DNA of 64,000 nucleotides from Amycolatopsis umgeniensis (GCF_014205155.1 NZ_JACHMX010000001.1:3534001-3598000); one strand, 5' to 3'. Counted from the first letter of the stretch, positions 50,662 through 60,993 are shown. The notes: generated by a model not told the origin, from the letters alone. Numbers and translations are program-made.

Positions 50662-50740
50662 GCTGAAGGGGCCCATGACCGCATCTGACGCGGCGAAGGG
50701 CCCTTTCCCCACATCGCATGCGGGGAAAGGGCCCTTCAGC
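50662..50740. repeat. Compound hairpin GCTGAAGGG...CCCTTCAGC
   Basis: Outer arms at 50662-50670 and 50732-50740. An inner stem AGGGCCCTTTCCCC / GGGGAAAGGGCCCT surrounds CATCGCATGC. A decayed relative is at 14152. It lies between two secreted-protein genes on the minus strand and could terminate the small one. Confidence 0.75.
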
Positions 50741-50749
50741 TCCCTACGG

Positions 50750-51121
50750 TCAGAGGCCGAGGACGCCGCTCAGGACGCCCTGGTCGTGGCCGCCATCGGT
50801 GCTGGAGTGGGTCTCACTCGAGCCGGCACCGTCCTGGCCCGCCCAGCCGCTGTGCTCCTGGTACTTCGAGCCACCGTCACGGTCGGCCGAAGCGGACTTG
50901 TGCTGCGACGCCACGCCGTCCGGGCCCGCCGCGGACGAGTGCTCATGGAACGAACTCGACCCGCGATGGGTGTCGGCCTGCACGCTGTGCGACGCCACGC
51001 CGTCCGGGCCTGCCTGGACCTGGGTGCTGCCGAAGCTGTCCGCCGAAGCGATTCCGGCGGCGCCGATCATCAGCGGCAACGCCAGTGCCGAGGCGACCAT
51101 GGTGCGGCGGATCGTACGCAT
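50750..51121 (-). CDS. Small secreted Gly/Ser/His-rich repeat protein
   Basis: A 123-aa protein: signal peptide (LPLMIGAAGIASADS), then three imperfect repeats beginning AGPDGVASHSVQA, AGPDGVASQHKSAS and AGQDGAGSSETHSS, rich in Ser, His and Gly and without cysteine. Predicted disordered, secreted. Families of this kind are common in Amycolatopsis but uncharacterised. AAAGGTGAG precedes the ATG. The 167 bp before it (51122-51288) hold only a 9-bp inverted repeat TCGCGAGGT/ACCTCGCGA. Confidence 0.75.
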   Translation of the reverse strand: MRTIRRTMVASALALPLMIGAAGIASADSFGSTQVQAGPDGVASHSVQADTHRGSSSFHEHSSAAGPDGVASQHKSASADRDGGSKYQEHSGWAGQDGAGSSETHSSTDGGHDQGVLSGVLGL

Positions 51122-51288
51122 ATAGAGCTCACCTTTTTCCTTACGACTACAAGGTTTCCGGTCTGGACGCTGTCACCGTCCTGATCTCAGGCTGCCCGTC
51201 GTCGCGAGGTCTCATGCGTACGAACGCGGTGAACGATCACACCTCGCGAGTGGCCCATCCGACGCGGACAGGCCTCCGAAGGGACCGG

Positions 51289-52947
51289 TCAGGCGTGCTT
51301 CTCGGCGGCCGCCGCCTCCAGGCCGAGGATGCTGATCGACTCCTCGCGCATCTCGACCTTGCGCACCTTCCCGGTCACCGTCATCGGGAACTCGTCGACG
51401 ACGTGGACGTAGCGCGGGATCTTGTAGCGCGCCAGCTTCCCCTCGCAGAACTCCCGCATCGCCTCGGCTGTCAGCGGCGTCGCGCCTTCGCGCATCCGGA
51501 CCCACACCATCAGTTCCTCGCCGTACTTGACGTCCGGGACGCCGATGACCTGCGCGTCGAGGATGTCCGGATGGGTGTAGAGGAACTCCTCGATCTCGCG
51601 CGGGTACAGGTTCTCCCCACCGCGGATGACCATGTCCTTGATCCGGCCGGTGATGTTGACGTACCCGCCGTCGTCCATGATCGCGAGGTCGCCGGTGTGC
51701 ATCCACCGCGCCGCGTCGATCGCCTCGGCCGTCTTGTCGGCCTGCTCCCAGTAGCCGAGCATCACCGAGTACCCGCGTGTGCAGAGTTCGCCCGGCACGC
51801 CGCGGGGAACGGTCAGGCCGGTCTCCGGATCGACGACCTTGACCTCCAGATGCGGCCCGACGCGGCCGACGGTCGACACCCGCCGCTCCACCGAATCGTC
51901 CGCGCGGGTCTGCGTGGACACCGGTGACGTCTCGGTCATGCCGTAGCAGATCGACACCTCCGCCATCCCCATCCGGTCGATGACCTGCTTCATCACCTCG
52001 ACCGGGCACGGCGAACCCGCCATGATCCCGGTGCGCAGCGAAGAAAGGTCGAAGGACCCGAAGTCCGGGTCGGCCAGTTCGGCGATGAACATCGTCGGAA
52101 CCCCGTACAGGGACGTGCATTTCTCGGCCGCGACGGCTTCGAGGGTGGCTTTCGGTTCGAACGCGGGCGCCGGGATGACCATGCACGCGCCGTGGGTCGT
52201 CGCGGCGAGATTGCCCATCACCATGCCGAAGCAGTGGTAGAAGGGCACGGGGATGCACACCTTGTCGGCTTCGGTGTAGTTGCAGAGCTCGCCGACGAAG
52301 TAGCCGTTGTTGAGGATGTTGTGGTGGCTGAGCGTGGCGCCCTTGGGGAACCCCGTGGTGCCGGAGGTGTACTGGATGTTGATCGGGTCGTCCGCGGAAA
52401 GCGCGCCCTGGCGTTCGGCCAGCGGCGCGTGGTCGGCCTTGCCGCCGATCTCCAGCAGTGACGACCACGCCGGACTGTCGAGCAGCACGACATGGTCCAG
52501 CGCCGGGCATTTCGGCCCCGCCTCGGCGATCATGCCCGCGTAGTCGGAGGTCTTGAACGAGTTCGCGGCCACGATGAGCTTGATCCCGGCCTGGTTCAGC
52601 ACGTACTCGAGTTCGTGCGAACGGTACGCCGGGTTGATGTTGACCAGGATCGCGCCGATCTTCGCGGTTGCGTACTGGGTGAGCGTCCACTCCGCGCGAT
52701 TGGGCGACCAGATGCCGACACGGTCGCCCTTGGCGATGCCGAGGTCCAGCAGGCCCAGCGCGAGCGCGTTCACGTCGGCGGCGAGTTCGGTGTACGTCCA
52801 GCGCTTCCCGGCCGCGCGGTCGACGAGCGCGTCCCGATCCCCGAAGGCGGCGACGGTGCGGTCGAAGTTGTCGCCGATGGTGTCCCCCAGCAGCGGGGTG
52901 TCCGAGATTCCCGATGCGTAGCTCGGTACTGCGGGGGCGTCGGACAT
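51289..52947 (-). CDS. Acyl-CoA synthetase (AMP-binding, FadD family)
   Basis: A 552-aa adenylate-forming ligase: P-loop [19 protein letters not shown]5 [11 protein letters not shown]7 [41 protein letters not shown], and catalytic lysine in [12 protein letters not shown]. The pattern is of medium/long-chain fatty acyl-CoA synthetases. ATG 52947 has AGGAGTC upstream. It is divergent from the PhzF gene. Typical role: activation of fatty acids for beta-oxidation. Confidence 0.94.
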   Translation of the reverse strand: MSDAPAVPSYASGISDTPLLGDTIGDNFDRTVAAFGDRDALVDRAAGKRWTYTELAADVNALALGLLDLGIAKGDRVGIWSPNRAEWTLTQYATAKIGAILVNINPAYRSHELEYVLNQAGIKLIVAANSFKTSDYAGMIAEAGPKCPALDHVVLLDSPAWSSLLEIGGKADHAPLAERQGALSADDPINIQYTSGTTGFPKGATLSHHNILNNGYFVGELCNYTEADKVCIPVPFYHCFGMVMGNLAATTHGACMVIPAPAFEPKATLEAVAAEKCTSLYGVPTMFIAELADPDFGSFDLSSLRTGIMAGSPCPVEVMKQVIDRMGMAEVSICYGMTETSPVSTQTRADDSVERRVSTVGRVGPHLEVKVVDPETGLTVPRGVPGELCTRGYSVMLGYWEQADKTAEAIDAARWMHTGDLAIMDDGGYVNITGRIKDMVIRGGENLYPREIEEFLYTHPDILDAQVIGVPDVKYGEELMVWVRMREGATPLTAEAMREFCEGKLARYKIPRYVHVVDEFPMTVTGKVRKVEMREESISILGLEAAAAEKHA

Positions 52948-53086
52948 GGAGACTCCTGCGTTCGGCGGCATCGACGCGTCGAGTCTAGGAACGCGGCATG
53001 ACCGCGGCCACCTGCAAGTGGAGACCCTCGCCACCTCAGGGGAAACCCGGAGGCCGCGTCCGGCGGTGCCCGATATCGTCGAGGAC

Positions 53087-53848
53087 ATGCGCCTCTACAT
53101 CGTCGATGCCTTCACCTCCGAGGCCTTCGCCGGTAACTCCGCCGGAGTCGTGCTGCTGGACTCGCCGGGCGACGCGGGCTGGATGCAGTCCGTCGCGGCC
53201 GAGCTGAAGCACGCCGAGACGGCCTTCGTCGAGGTCGGCGGCGACGGCCCGAAGTCGCTTCGCTGGTTCACGCCCGAGGCCGAGGTCGACCTGTGCGGGC
53301 ACGCGACGCTGGCCACCACGCACGTCCTGGGTGGCGAACAGACCTTCACGACGAGAAGTGGCGAATTGCGCTGCCGCGCCGAAGACGGCTGGGTGTCGAT
53401 GGACTTCCCGTCGGATCCGCCCCGCGAGTCCGACGACGACCTGTCGGCGATCCTGCCGGGAGTCGCCTTCTCCTACGTCGCGCGCAGTCACCAGAACCTG
53501 TTCGCGGTAGCGGAGAAGGCTTCGGTGGTCCGTTCGCTCGAACCGGACCTGGTCGCGCTGCGCGCGCGGTGGACCGGACGGCTGATCGTCACCGCTCCCG
53601 GCGACGCCGGCGGGGTCGACTTCGTCAGCCGGTTCTTCGCGCCGGGCGTCGGTGTCGACGAGGATCCGGTCACCGGCTCCGCGCATTGCGCCCTGGCGCC
53701 GTACTGGGCCGCGCGCCTCGGTAAGGACGAGCTCGTCGGCGAGCAGGCTTCGGCTCGCGGCGGCATCGTACGGATGAGTCTAGAAGGTGACCGTGTCCTG
53801 CTGTCGGGGCAGGCGGTCACCGTGGCCAGTGGGGAGTTGCACGTCTGA
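53087..53848 (+). CDS. PhzF-family isomerase/epimerase
   Basis: A 253-aa protein with the two-lobed diaminopimelate-epimerase fold: [21 protein letters not shown], catalytic Glu in [25 protein letters not shown], and [17 protein letters not shown]. Family members isomerise small metabolites (PhzF acts in phenazine synthesis); no phenazine genes are near. TATCGT ends 7 nt before the ATG. Its TGA overlaps the next ATG (TGATG). Confidence 0.9.
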   Translation: MRLYIVDAFTSEAFAGNSAGVVLLDSPGDAGWMQSVAAELKHAETAFVEVGGDGPKSLRWFTPEAEVDLCGHATLATTHVLGGEQTFTTRSGELRCRAEDGWVSMDFPSDPPRESDDDLSAILPGVAFSYVARSHQNLFAVAEKASVVRSLEPDLVALRARWTGRLIVTAPGDAGGVDFVSRFFAPGVGVDEDPVTGSAHCALAPYWAARLGKDELVGEQASARGGIVRMSLEGDRVLLSGQAVTVASGELHV

Positions 53849-54222
53849 TGCGCCTGATCCTGAACGTCATCTGGCTCGTGCTGTGCGGCCTGTGGATGGC
53901 ACTCGGCTACGTCGTCGCCGGCGTCATCTGCTGCATCCTGATCATCACCATCCCGTTCGGGCTGGCGTCGTTCCGGATCGCGGCCTACGCGCTGTGGCCG
54001 TTCGGCCGCACGGTGGTCGAACGGCGCGACGCGGGCGCGGCGTCGACGATCGGCAACGTCATCTGGTTCGTCTTCGCCGGGCTGTGGCTCGCGATCGGGC
54101 ACGTGCTGACCGGGGTCGCGCTGTGCGTCACGATCATCGGGATCCCGCTGGGCGTGGCGAACTTCAAGATGATCCCGGTTTCGCTGATGCCCCTCGGCAA
54201 GGAGATCGTGGAGCTCCCGTAA
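53848..54222 (+). CDS. YccF-domain membrane protein
   Basis: A 124-aa protein built of two similar halves: ILNVIWLVLCGLWMALGYVV...TIPFGLASFRIAAYALWPFG and IGNVIWFVFAGLWLAIGHVL...IGIPLGVANFKMIPVSLMPLG. This is the duplicated YccF domain with about four helices. Function unknown. Translationally coupled to the PhzF gene. Confidence 0.9.
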   Translation: MRLILNVIWLVLCGLWMALGYVVAGVICCILIITIPFGLASFRIAAYALWPFGRTVVERRDAGAASTIGNVIWFVFAGLWLAIGHVLTGVALCVTIIGIPLGVANFKMIPVSLMPLGKEIVELP

Positions 54223-54225
54223 AGC

Positions 54226-55041
54226 TCAGTCCTCGGGCTCCCACGGCAGCGAAACGATGAGGCACGGACCGCCGACGAACAAGCCGCCGTCGATCCCCAG
54301 CGCCTTCCCGCCCGCGTAGAGGTACGGCCCTTCGATCTGCGCGGGGTGGATCCCGAGCTGGTCGGCGATGACGCTGTGCCCGTGCACGATCCGCTCGCCG
54401 CCGAGCCGGTCCATGAGCTGCTGCGCGACGTCGGCGCCTTCCGGGCCGCGGAACGCGTAGCGCGTGGTCATCCGCCGCCACACGTCCCACCAGGCCTGGA
54501 TGTCGCTGCCTTCGAGGATCTCGCGGCCGCGCGCGTTGATGCCGTCGATGTCCTCGCCCCAGTCGAGGTACTCGAGCGTGTCCGAATGCATCAGCAGGTG
54601 GTCCGCGGCCAGCGTCAGCATCGGGCGCGAAGTCAGCCATTCGATATGTTGCGGGGTGAGCCTGTCCTGGTCGGCGAGCAGCCCGCCGTTGATCTCCCAG
54701 CTGCGGGCGAAGCTGCGCGGCCCGAAGTCGGACGGCACCTCCGTGTCGCCGAAGTGGTACATCCCGAGCAGCAGGATCTCGTGGTTGCCCAGCAGCGTCC
54801 CGCAGCGCCCGCCCGCCGTGGCGGCCTGGCGTTCCAGCCGCATCACCAGGTCGATGACGCCGACGCCGTCGGGCCCCCGGTCGACGAAGTCGCCGAGGAA
54901 CCAGAGGGTCGCTTCACCACCGGCCCAGTCGTCGTCGGCGTCGAGCAGCCCCTTCTCCCGGAGCGCCCCGGCCAGCTCGTCCCGGTGTCCGTGCACGTCA
55001 CCGACCACATAGGTCGGGGACGGAGGCTGATCGTCGTGCAT
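54226..55041 (-). CDS. Metallophosphoesterase (PPP-type calcineurin-like)
   Basis: A 271-aa phosphatase: GDVHGH, GDFVDRG, GNHE (LLGNHEILLLGMYHFG), HSDTLEYLD and VHGHSVIADQLG give the full dimetal set. It resembles symmetrical Ap4A hydrolases and Ser/Thr phosphatases. ATG 55041 is preferred: TATCGT ends 7 nt upstream. Convergent with the YccF gene, 3 bp apart. Confidence 0.9.
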   Translation of the reverse strand: MHDDQPPSPTYVVGDVHGHRDELAGALREKGLLDADDDWAGGEATLWFLGDFVDRGPDGVGVIDLVMRLERQAATAGGRCGTLLGNHEILLLGMYHFGDTEVPSDFGPRSFARSWEINGGLLADQDRLTPQHIEWLTSRPMLTLAADHLLMHSDTLEYLDWGEDIDGINARGREILEGSDIQAWWDVWRRMTTRYAFRGPEGADVAQQLMDRLGGERIVHGHSVIADQLGIHPAQIEGPYLYAGGKALGIDGGLFVGGPCLIVSLPWEPED

Positions 55042-55079
55042 CTCTGTGACGATAATCCCTCCGCCCGCCAATGCCTCGC

Positions 55080-55874
55080 TCAGCCTTCTCCGAACGGGTC
55101 GCCGGTGCGCCCGACGAGATCGGCGATCGAGTCGATGATCATGGTCGGCCGGTACGGATAGTGCTCGGCGCTCTCCCTGCTGGAGATGCCGGTCAGCACC
55201 AGGATCGTCTGCAGCCCGGCCTCGATTCCCGAGTGGACGTCGGTGTCCATCCGGTCGCCGATCATCAGCGTCGACTCCGAATGCGCACCGAGCCGCCGCA
55301 GCGCCGAGCGCATCATCAGCGGGTTCGGCTTGCCGACGTAGTACGGCGAACGGCCGGTCGCCTTTTCGATCAGCGCGGCGACCGAGCCGGTGGCGGGCAT
55401 GGAGCCCTCCACGCTGGGGCCGGTCGCGTCAGGGTTGGTGGCGATGAACTTCGCGCCGCCCTCGATCAGCCTGATCGCGCGGGTTATCGCGCTGAAGCTG
55501 TACGTGCGCGTTTCGCCGAGGACGACGTAGTCCGGGTCGCGTTCGGTCAGCACGTAGCCGACCTCGTGCAGCGCCGTGGTGAGCCCGGCTTCGCCGATCA
55601 CGAACGCCGAGCCGTTCGGCCGCTGCGACGCGAGGAACTTCGCCGTCGCCAGCGCGGAGGTCCAGATGGCCTCCTCGGGGATGTCGAGACCGGTCCGCTC
55701 GAGCCTCGCCCGCAGGTCACGCGGGGTGTAGATCGAGTTGTTGGTCAGCACCAGGAAGCCGATGTCGTTGGCGCGCAGTTCCTTGAGGAACTCGTCCGCG
55801 CCGGGCACGAGGTGCTCCTCCTTGACCAGCACGCCATCCATGTCGCTGAGGTACGTCCAACGGCGCTCGTTCAT
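55080..55874 (-). CDS. HAD-IIA family phosphatase (NagD-like)
   Basis: A 264-aa HAD-IIA hydrolase: motif [11 protein letters not shown], motif II LTNNS, motif III GKPNP, motif [21 protein letters not shown]2 cap between. NagD-like enzymes dephosphorylate nucleotides or sugar phosphates. TAGATT ends 6 nt before the ATG. Independent of the metallophosphoesterase gene, which has its own promoter. Confidence 0.9.
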   Translation of the reverse strand: MNERRWTYLSDMDGVLVKEEHLVPGADEFLKELRANDIGFLVLTNNSIYTPRDLRARLERTGLDIPEEAIWTSALATAKFLASQRPNGSAFVIGEAGLTTALHEVGYVLTERDPDYVVLGETRTYSFSAITRAIRLIEGGAKFIATNPDATGPSVEGSMPATGSVAALIEKATGRSPYYVGKPNPLMMRSALRRLGAHSESTLMIGDRMDTDVHSGIEAGLQTILVLTGISSRESAEHYPYRPTMIIDSIADLVGRTGDPFGEG

Positions 55875-55939
55875 GCTCTCAATCTAGACAGCCAGGCGAA
55901 GCCTGTCAGTTGAGGGCGGTGGTGGGGCGGGGTCCGGGC

Positions 55940-57007
55940 CTAATGATCCGCGACGGCGTGAACAGCCACGGACGCCGCCTTGACCGAAAGATTGACCGGT
56001 GTCCCGGGTTCGAGCGCCAGTTCGGCGACCGCGGCGGGGGTCAGGTCGGCGGCGAGGCCCGCCGCCCAGCCGTCCCCGCGAGCGCGGACGCGGATCACCG
56101 GTCCGTGTGGTTCGAGCGCGTCGACGAATCCCTCGACGGTGTTACGCGGGCTGCCTCGATGCTCCCCGTCCTTCAGGTACACGGCAACTGCGCTGGGCGC
56201 GAAGACGGCGACAGCCGCTTCGCCCTCGGCGACGTCTTCCGCCGGGATCCCGGCCAGCGACAGCCCGCCTGACGTGCGCAAACCGCCCTCGACGGCGACT
56301 CCGGGCACCAGGTTCAGCCCGGCGATCCGCGCGGTGAACGCGGTGCGCGGCGCGGCGAGGACCTTCCGGGTCTCGCCGCGTTCGACGATCCTGCCGCCGT
56401 CGAGGACGGCGACGTGATCGGCCAGCGCCAGCGCGTCGAGCGGATCGTGGGTGACCAGCACGGTCGGCGGTCCGGACCGCAGCACGCGCCGGAGCAGGCC
56501 GCGGATCGCCGGCGCCGCGTCGACATCGAGAGCGGCGAAGGGCTCGTCGAGCAGCAGGAGTCCCGGCTCGGCCGCCAGCGCCCGCGCGATCGCGACCCGC
56601 TGCGCCTGACCGCCGGAAAGCTGTGCGGGCCGCCGGGCCGCCAGTTCGAGCGCGTCCACTTCGGCCAGCCACTCCCGCGCGCGCACCTTCGCCTCGGCGC
56701 GTCCGACGCCGGTCGAACGCGGCGCGAAGGCGACGTTGTCCAAAGCGGACAGATGCGGGAAGAGCAGGGCGTCCTGGGAGAGCAGGCCGATGCCGCGCGC
56801 GTGCGGCGGCAGGCCGTTCAGATCGCGGCCGTCCAGGGTGATCCGCGCCTTGTCCGGCCGGAGCAGACCGGCGAGGCAACCGAGCACACTGGACTTCCCC
56901 GAACCGTTCGGGCCGAGCAGCGCGAGCACCCCGCCGTCGGGCACGTCGAACTCGACGGCGAGTTCGAACTCGCCGCGCCGGAGGGCGATCTCGGCCGAAA
57001 GGGTCAC
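55940..57007 (-). CDS. modC: Molybdate ABC transporter ATP-binding protein
   Basis: A 355-aa ATPase: Walker A GPNGSGKS, signature [15 protein letters not shown], Walker [14 protein letters not shown]-loop [13 protein letters not shown]-terminal TOBE/Mop-type domain ([36 protein letters not shown]...[13 protein letters not shown]) supports molybdate. GTG 57007 overlaps the permease stop (GTGA). Last gene of the mod operon. Confidence 0.93.
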   Translation of the reverse strand: MTLSAEIALRRGEFELAVEFDVPDGGVLALLGPNGSGKSSVLGCLAGLLRPDKARITLDGRDLNGLPPHARGIGLLSQDALLFPHLSALDNVAFAPRSTGVGRAEAKVRAREWLAEVDALELAARRPAQLSGGQAQRVAIARALAAEPGLLLLDEPFAALDVDAAPAIRGLLRRVLRSGPPTVLVTHDPLDALALADHVAVLDGGRIVERGETRKVLAAPRTAFTARIAGLNLVPGVAVEGGLRTSGGLSLAGIPAEDVAEGEAAVAVFAPSAVAVYLKDGEHRGSPRNTVEGFVDALEPHGPVIRVRARGDGWAAGLAADLTPAAVAELALEPGTPVNLSVKAASVAVHAVADH

Positions 57008-57837
57008 GACCGGACTCCTTCGAGCGCGCGCGGCCGGGCGAGCGCGATCACCGCGACGGCGACCAGGATGAGCAGCAGCGCGAGCGCCACGGCGCTGTCG
57101 ACGTCGACCTCGGCCTGGGTGTAGACCTCCAGCGGCAAGGTCCGGGTCACGCCCTCCAGGCTGCCCGCGAAGGTGATCGTGGCGCCGAACTCGCCCAGCG
57201 CCCGCGCGAAGCTCAGCACGATTCCCGAGCCGAGCGCGGGCATCAGCAGCGGCAAGGTGACGCGGCGGAAGACCGTCCACGGCCGGGCGCCCAGCGTCGA
57301 AGCGACCCGTTCGTACCGGTCACCGGCACCGCGCAACGCGCCTTCGAGGCTGACCACCAGGAACGGCATCGCGACGAACGTCTGCGCGATGACCACCGCG
57401 GCCGTGGTGAACGGCACCTGCTCACCGGTCAAAGTGGTCACCAGGATGCCGAGGAACCCCTTGCGGCCCAGCAGGTAGAGCAGCGCCAGACCGCCGACCA
57501 CCGGTGGCAGGACCAGCGGCAGCAGCACCACCGCGCGCAGCACGCGGATGCCGCGCGCCCGGGAGCGCGCGAGCACCACGGCGAGCGGGACCCCGAGCAG
57601 CACACAGGCCACAGTGGACAGTCCGGCGGTGATCAGGGAGAGCTTGAGCGCGTTCAGCGAAGAAGACGAGGTGATGAGGCTCGGGAAGCGGCTCAGGTCC
57701 GAGCGCACCAGCAGGCCGACGACCGGCAGCACCACCAGCGCCAGCGCGCAGACGGCGGGCGGCCACAGCACCCAAGGCACCCCGGCGCCCGCGTTTCGTC
57801 CTCTGGATGCGGTACTCGCGGGATCAGGGCGCGCCAA
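57004..57837 (-). CDS. modB: Molybdate ABC transporter permease
   Basis: Up to 277 aa, six helices, EAA loop [33 protein letters not shown] and the ModB ending [30 protein letters not shown]. The start is uncertain: TTG 57837 overlaps modA by 14 bp, while GTG 57780 would give 258 aa and leave the family C repeat arm (57791-57818) outside the gene. If the TTG is used, about ten N-terminal residues come from the repeat. Confidence 0.88.
   Translation of the reverse strand: MARPDPASTASRGRNAGAGVPWVLWPPAVCALALVVLPVVGLLVRSDLSRFPSLITSSSSLNALKLSLITAGLSTVACVLLGVPLAVVLARSRARGIRVLRAVVLLPLVLPPVVGGLALLYLLGRKGFLGILVTTLTGEQVPFTTAAVVIAQTFVAMPFLVVSLEGALRGAGDRYERVASTLGARPWTVFRRVTLPLLMPALGSGIVLSFARALGEFGATITFAGSLEGVTRTLPLEVYTQAEVDVDSAVALALLLILVAVAVIALARPRALEGVRS
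57791..57818. repeat. Solo arm of a family C element between modA and modB
   Basis: GCGTTTCGTCCTCTGGATGC continues with GGTA, matching one arm plus the GACGAAACGCG tail of the elements at 10171 and 38918. The opposite arm is missing. It sits between two genes of one operon. Confidence 0.8.
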
Positions 57838-58585
57838 AACCGACCTTCGCCAGTTCCTGCTTGCCCTCGGCGCTGAGGATGAAGTCCGTGAACTGCTTCG
57901 CGAGCGCCGCCTGCGGAGCGCCCTTCACCACCGCGATCGGATAGTTGTTGATCGCGCCCGCCGACTCGGGGAAGTCCACTTTGTCCACCTTCGTGGCCGC
58001 CGAGGTCGCGTCGGTGACGTAGACGAGCCCCGCGTCGGCATCGCCCGACTGCACCTTCGCGAGCACCGACTTGACGTCCTGCTCCTCGCTGGCCGGTTTG
58101 AGGGTGACCCCGGACGACTGCTGGACCTTCTTCGCCGCCGACCCGCACGGCACCTGCGGCGCGCAGACGACCACGGTCAGCCCGTCCTTGGCGAGATCCG
58201 CCAGCCCCTTGATGCCCTTGGGGTTGCCCTTGCCGACGGCGATGGCGAGCCGGTTCGTGGCGAACACCGACGGCTGCCCGTCGATCACCTCGCCCTTGGT
58301 GGCCTTGTCCATATTGGCCTGGTCCGCGGAAGCGAAGACATCCGCTTTCGCGCCCTGGGTCAGCTTCTGGACCAGAGCCGAGGAGCCCTCGAAGCTGAAC
58401 TTCACGGTCACCCCGGGGTTCTTCGCCTCGAACTGCTTGCCCAGCGCCCCGAACGACTCGGTCAGCGACGCCGCCGCGAACACCGTCAGCGTCTTGGCCT
58501 CGGTCTGCGGGGCGGCGGGCTGCTCCGAACCGCAGGCCGTCGCGGCCAGCACCAGGGCGAGCAGGGCGGGGACGAGTCTCCTCAT
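57824..58585 (-). CDS. modA: Molybdate-binding lipoprotein
   Basis: A 253-aa substrate-binding protein: lipoprotein signal ([11 protein letters not shown]18), [46 protein letters not shown], and [27 protein letters not shown], all ModA hallmarks. Binds molybdate outside the cell. ATG overlaps the HTH-TOBE gene stop (ATGA); AAGGAAG ribosome-binding site. Confidence 0.95.
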   Translation of the reverse strand: MRRLVPALLALVLAATACGSEQPAAPQTEAKTLTVFAAASLTESFGALGKQFEAKNPGVTVKFSFEGSSALVQKLTQGAKADVFASADQANMDKATKGEVIDGQPSVFATNRLAIAVGKGNPKGIKGLADLAKDGLTVVVCAPQVPCGSAAKKVQQSSGVTLKPASEEQDVKSVLAKVQSGDADAGLVYVTDATSAATKVDKVDFPESAGAINNYPIAVVKGAPQAALAKQFTDFILSAEGKQELAKVGFGAP

Positions 58586-58986
58586 CGGCTTCCTTCCGGG
58601 GTTTCGATCACGACGGTGGTCGCCTTGACGACGGCGACGGCGAGGACCCCGGGCCGCAGCCCGAGTTCGCGGACGGCTTCGGCGCTCATCAGGGAGACCA
58701 CGCGGTGCGGGCCGCATTGCAGTTCGACCTGTGCCATCACCTTGTCGGTGATGACCTCGGTGACGAGGCCGACGAACCTGTTGCGCGCGGAGCGGCCGAC
58801 GCTCGAAGGATCCTCGGGTTGTTCGGCCTGAGCCTTGGCGAACGCGGCGAGCTCGGCGCCGTCGACGGCCTTGCGGCCCGCCGAGTCGTCGAACGCGGTC
58901 AGCTGGCCCGCGCGCACCCAGCGGCGGACGGTGTCGTCGCTGACGCCGAGCAAGCGAGCGGCCTCAGACAACCGGAATTGCGGCAT
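58582..58986 (-). CDS. HTH-TOBE molybdate-responsive regulator
   Basis: A 134-aa protein: an excisionase/MerR-like HTH (LSEAARLLGVSDDTVRRWVRAGQLTAFDDSAGRKAVDG) joined to a TOBE/Mop molybdate-binding domain (NRFVGLVTEVITDKVMAQVELQCGPHRVVSLMSAEAVRELGL). It is a ModE analogue at the head of modABC and probably represses it when molybdate is present. TAATCT ends 7 nt before the ATG (leaderless pattern). Confidence 0.9.
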   Translation of the reverse strand: MPQFRLSEAARLLGVSDDTVRRWVRAGQLTAFDDSAGRKAVDGAELAAFAKAQAEQPEDPSSVGRSARNRFVGLVTEVITDKVMAQVELQCGPHRVVSLMSAEAVRELGLRPGVLAVAVVKATTVVIETPEGSR

Positions 58987-59019
58987 GACCGAGAGATTAC
59001 TTCCGCAGATGCGGAAAAG

Positions 59020-59493
59020 CTACGGGCGGGAGGAATTGCCGGGCAGTTCGTCGCGGAGGCCATCGAGCAACGCGCTCTGGAAACGCTCCAGCACTTTCCG
59101 TTCCTCGGGAGAGAACTGTTCGAGGAGCGTCTTCATCGCCGTGTACGCCGATTCGAAGAGCGGCGCATGGCGCTCCATGGCGCCCGGAACGACCTCTATC
59201 AGCACTTTCCGGCGATCGGCGGTGTCGCGGACGCGGCGGGCGAGACCCGCCTTCTCGAGCCTGTCCATGACGCCGGTCACAGCACCCGTCGACAACCCGG
59301 TCACTTCGGCGATCCTGCCCGCTGTCAACGGTCCCGACGTCTGACCGACGAGTTCGAGCACTTTGTGGTCGGTGGCCGACAGGCCCATCCGCTCGGCGAG
59401 CCTGGCGTGCCGGAGGACGGTCAGCGTGCTGCCTTCCCTGCCGAGGTGGGCGAACCGGGCCAATTCCTCCGCCGAAAGCGGATATTTCGCCAT
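59020..59493 (-). CDS. MarR family transcriptional regulator
   Basis: A 157-aa winged-helix protein: LGLSATDHKVLELVGQTSGPLTAGRIAEVTGLSTGAVTGVMDRLEKAGLARRVRDTADRRKVLIEV. Divergent from moaA with 89 bp between, and 33 bp from the start of the mod operon regulator. Its target is not evident; self-regulation or moaA are possible. Confidence 0.92.
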   Translation of the reverse strand: MAKYPLSAEELARFAHLGREGSTLTVLRHARLAERMGLSATDHKVLELVGQTSGPLTAGRIAEVTGLSTGAVTGVMDRLEKAGLARRVRDTADRRKVLIEVVPGAMERHAPLFESAYTAMKTLLEQFSPEERKVLERFQSALLDGLRDELPGNSSRP

Positions 59494-59582
59494 CCGGAAA
59501 ACCCTTCGGAGAGAAACCGATTCGCTGAGAAAGGGATTCTAGACAGTCGGCTTTCGCCCGCTTCGGGGTTAGTCTGGTGACA

Positions 59583-60647
59583 ATGACAGCAGTCGATCTC
59601 GGGTTTCCCCGTGTCCCCGGTACACGAGGTCCCTCAAGCGTGCCCAGGCCGGACAACCCCGCTCTGATCGACACCTTCGGCCGGGTGGCGACCGACCTCA
59701 GGGTGTCGCTCACCGACAAGTGCAATCTGCGCTGCACCTATTGCATGCCCGCCGAAGGGCTGGAATGGATGCCGAGCGCGGACGTGCTGACCGACGACGA
59801 ACTCGTGCTCCTGCTGCGGATCGCCGTCGAACGGCTCGGCGTCACCGACATCCGGCTCACCGGCGGCGAACCGCTGTTGCGCCAAGGGCTCGAGAAGATC
59901 GTCGAGCGGATCGCGGCGCTCGAACCGCGTCCTCGGCTTTCCATGACCACCAACGGGATCGGGCTCGCGAAGCGCGCGAAGTCGCTCGCCGACGCGGGCC
60001 TGGACCGGATCAACGTCTCGCTGGACACCGTCGACCGCGCGCTGTTCGAGACGATCACGCGGCGCGACAGGCTCTCGCACGTGCTCGCCGGGATGGCCGC
60101 CGCGCGCGAGGCCGGGCTGGACCCGGTGAAGGTCAACGCGGTGCTGATGCGCGGGCTGAACGAGGACCAAGCCGTGCCGCTGCTGCGGTTCTGCCTCGCC
60201 GAGGGCTATCACCTGCGGTTCATCGAGCAGATGCCGCTGGACGCTCAGCACGGCTGGAACCGGCGCGACATGATCACCGCCGAGGAGATCCTCGCCATGC
60301 TCGGCGAGGAGTTCTCGCTGTCGCCGTTCCCCGCCGCCCGCGGTGGCGCTCCGGCGGAACGCTGGCTGGTCGACGGCGGACCGGGCGACGTCGGCGTGAT
60401 CGCGTCGGTGACGAGGCCGTTCTGCGGCGCCTGCGAACGAACGAGGCTGACCGCCGACGGCGCGGTGCGCTCGTGCCTGTTCAGCAACGACGAGACCGAC
60501 CTGCGCGCCCTCGTGCGCGCGGGCGCGCGCGAAGAAGAGGTGGCGGACGCCTGGCGGGCCACCATGTGGGGCAAGCTCGCCGGGCACGAGATCAACGAGG
60601 CCGGCTTCGCGCAGCCGATCCGGCCGATGAGCGCGATCGGCGGCTGA
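59583..60647 (+). CDS. moaA: GTP 3',8-cyclase
   Basis: A 354-aa radical SAM enzyme for the first step of molybdenum cofactor synthesis. N-terminal cluster C47-x3-C51-x2-C54, GGEP at 94-97, C-terminal cluster C281-x2-C284-x13-C298, and the essential terminal GG. ATG 59583 is preferred: TAGTCT (59570-59575) ends 7 nt upstream. An in-frame GTG at 59577 is the alternative. moaD follows after 1 bp. Confidence 0.96.
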   Translation: MTAVDLGFPRVPGTRGPSSVPRPDNPALIDTFGRVATDLRVSLTDKCNLRCTYCMPAEGLEWMPSADVLTDDELVLLLRIAVERLGVTDIRLTGGEPLLRQGLEKIVERIAALEPRPRLSMTTNGIGLAKRAKSLADAGLDRINVSLDTVDRALFETITRRDRLSHVLAGMAAAREAGLDPVKVNAVLMRGLNEDQAVPLLRFCLAEGYHLRFIEQMPLDAQHGWNRRDMITAEEILAMLGEEFSLSPFPAARGGAPAERWLVDGGPGDVGVIASVTRPFCGACERTRLTADGAVRSCLFSNDETDLRALVRAGAREEEVADAWRATMWGKLAGHEINEAGFAQPIRPMSAIGG

Positions 60648-60648
60648 C

Positions 60649-60903
60649 ATGGTGACCATCGTGGTGCGGTACTTCGCCTCGGCCCGCGCGGCCGTCGGCT
60701 TCGAAGAGGAGAAGGTGGCCCTGCCGGACGGCGCCCGCGTCGCCGACGCCGTCGCCCACCTGCGCGAACTCCACCCGGAGAAGCTGGCGAAGCTGCTCGA
60801 CGCGGTCTCCTTCCTGCTGGACGGTGTCGCCGTGCGGGATCTCACGCGGCCGCTGGCCGACGCCTCCGAGTTGGACGTCCTGCCGCCGTTCGCGGGCGGC
60901 TGA
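60649..60903 (+). CDS. moaD: Molybdopterin synthase small subunit (MoaD/ThiS)
   Basis: An 84-aa ubiquitin-like sulfur carrier, ending in GG (PPFAGG), the site of adenylation and thiocarboxylation. It donates sulfur with MoaE (63199-63627). One base separates it from moaA. Confidence 0.93.
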   Translation: MVTIVVRYFASARAAVGFEEEKVALPDGARVADAVAHLRELHPEKLAKLLDAVSFLLDGVAVRDLTRPLADASELDVLPPFAGG

Positions 60904-60909
60904 CCTGCG

Positions 60910-60953
60910 CGAACGGCGAGAGTGATAGCAAAGGTCCCTTGCTCGCCGTTTCG
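60910..60953. repeat. Hairpin after moaD
   Basis: CGAACGGCGAG (60910-60920) and CTCGCCGTTTCG (60942-60953) pair over 9-11 bp, with an inner imperfect AGCAAAGG/CCCTTGCT. Probable terminator of moaAD; 40 bp before the next start. Confidence 0.6.
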
Positions 60954-60993
60954 AATTCACCGGCCGGACGCCGAAGCAGTCGAGGATGCGCCA

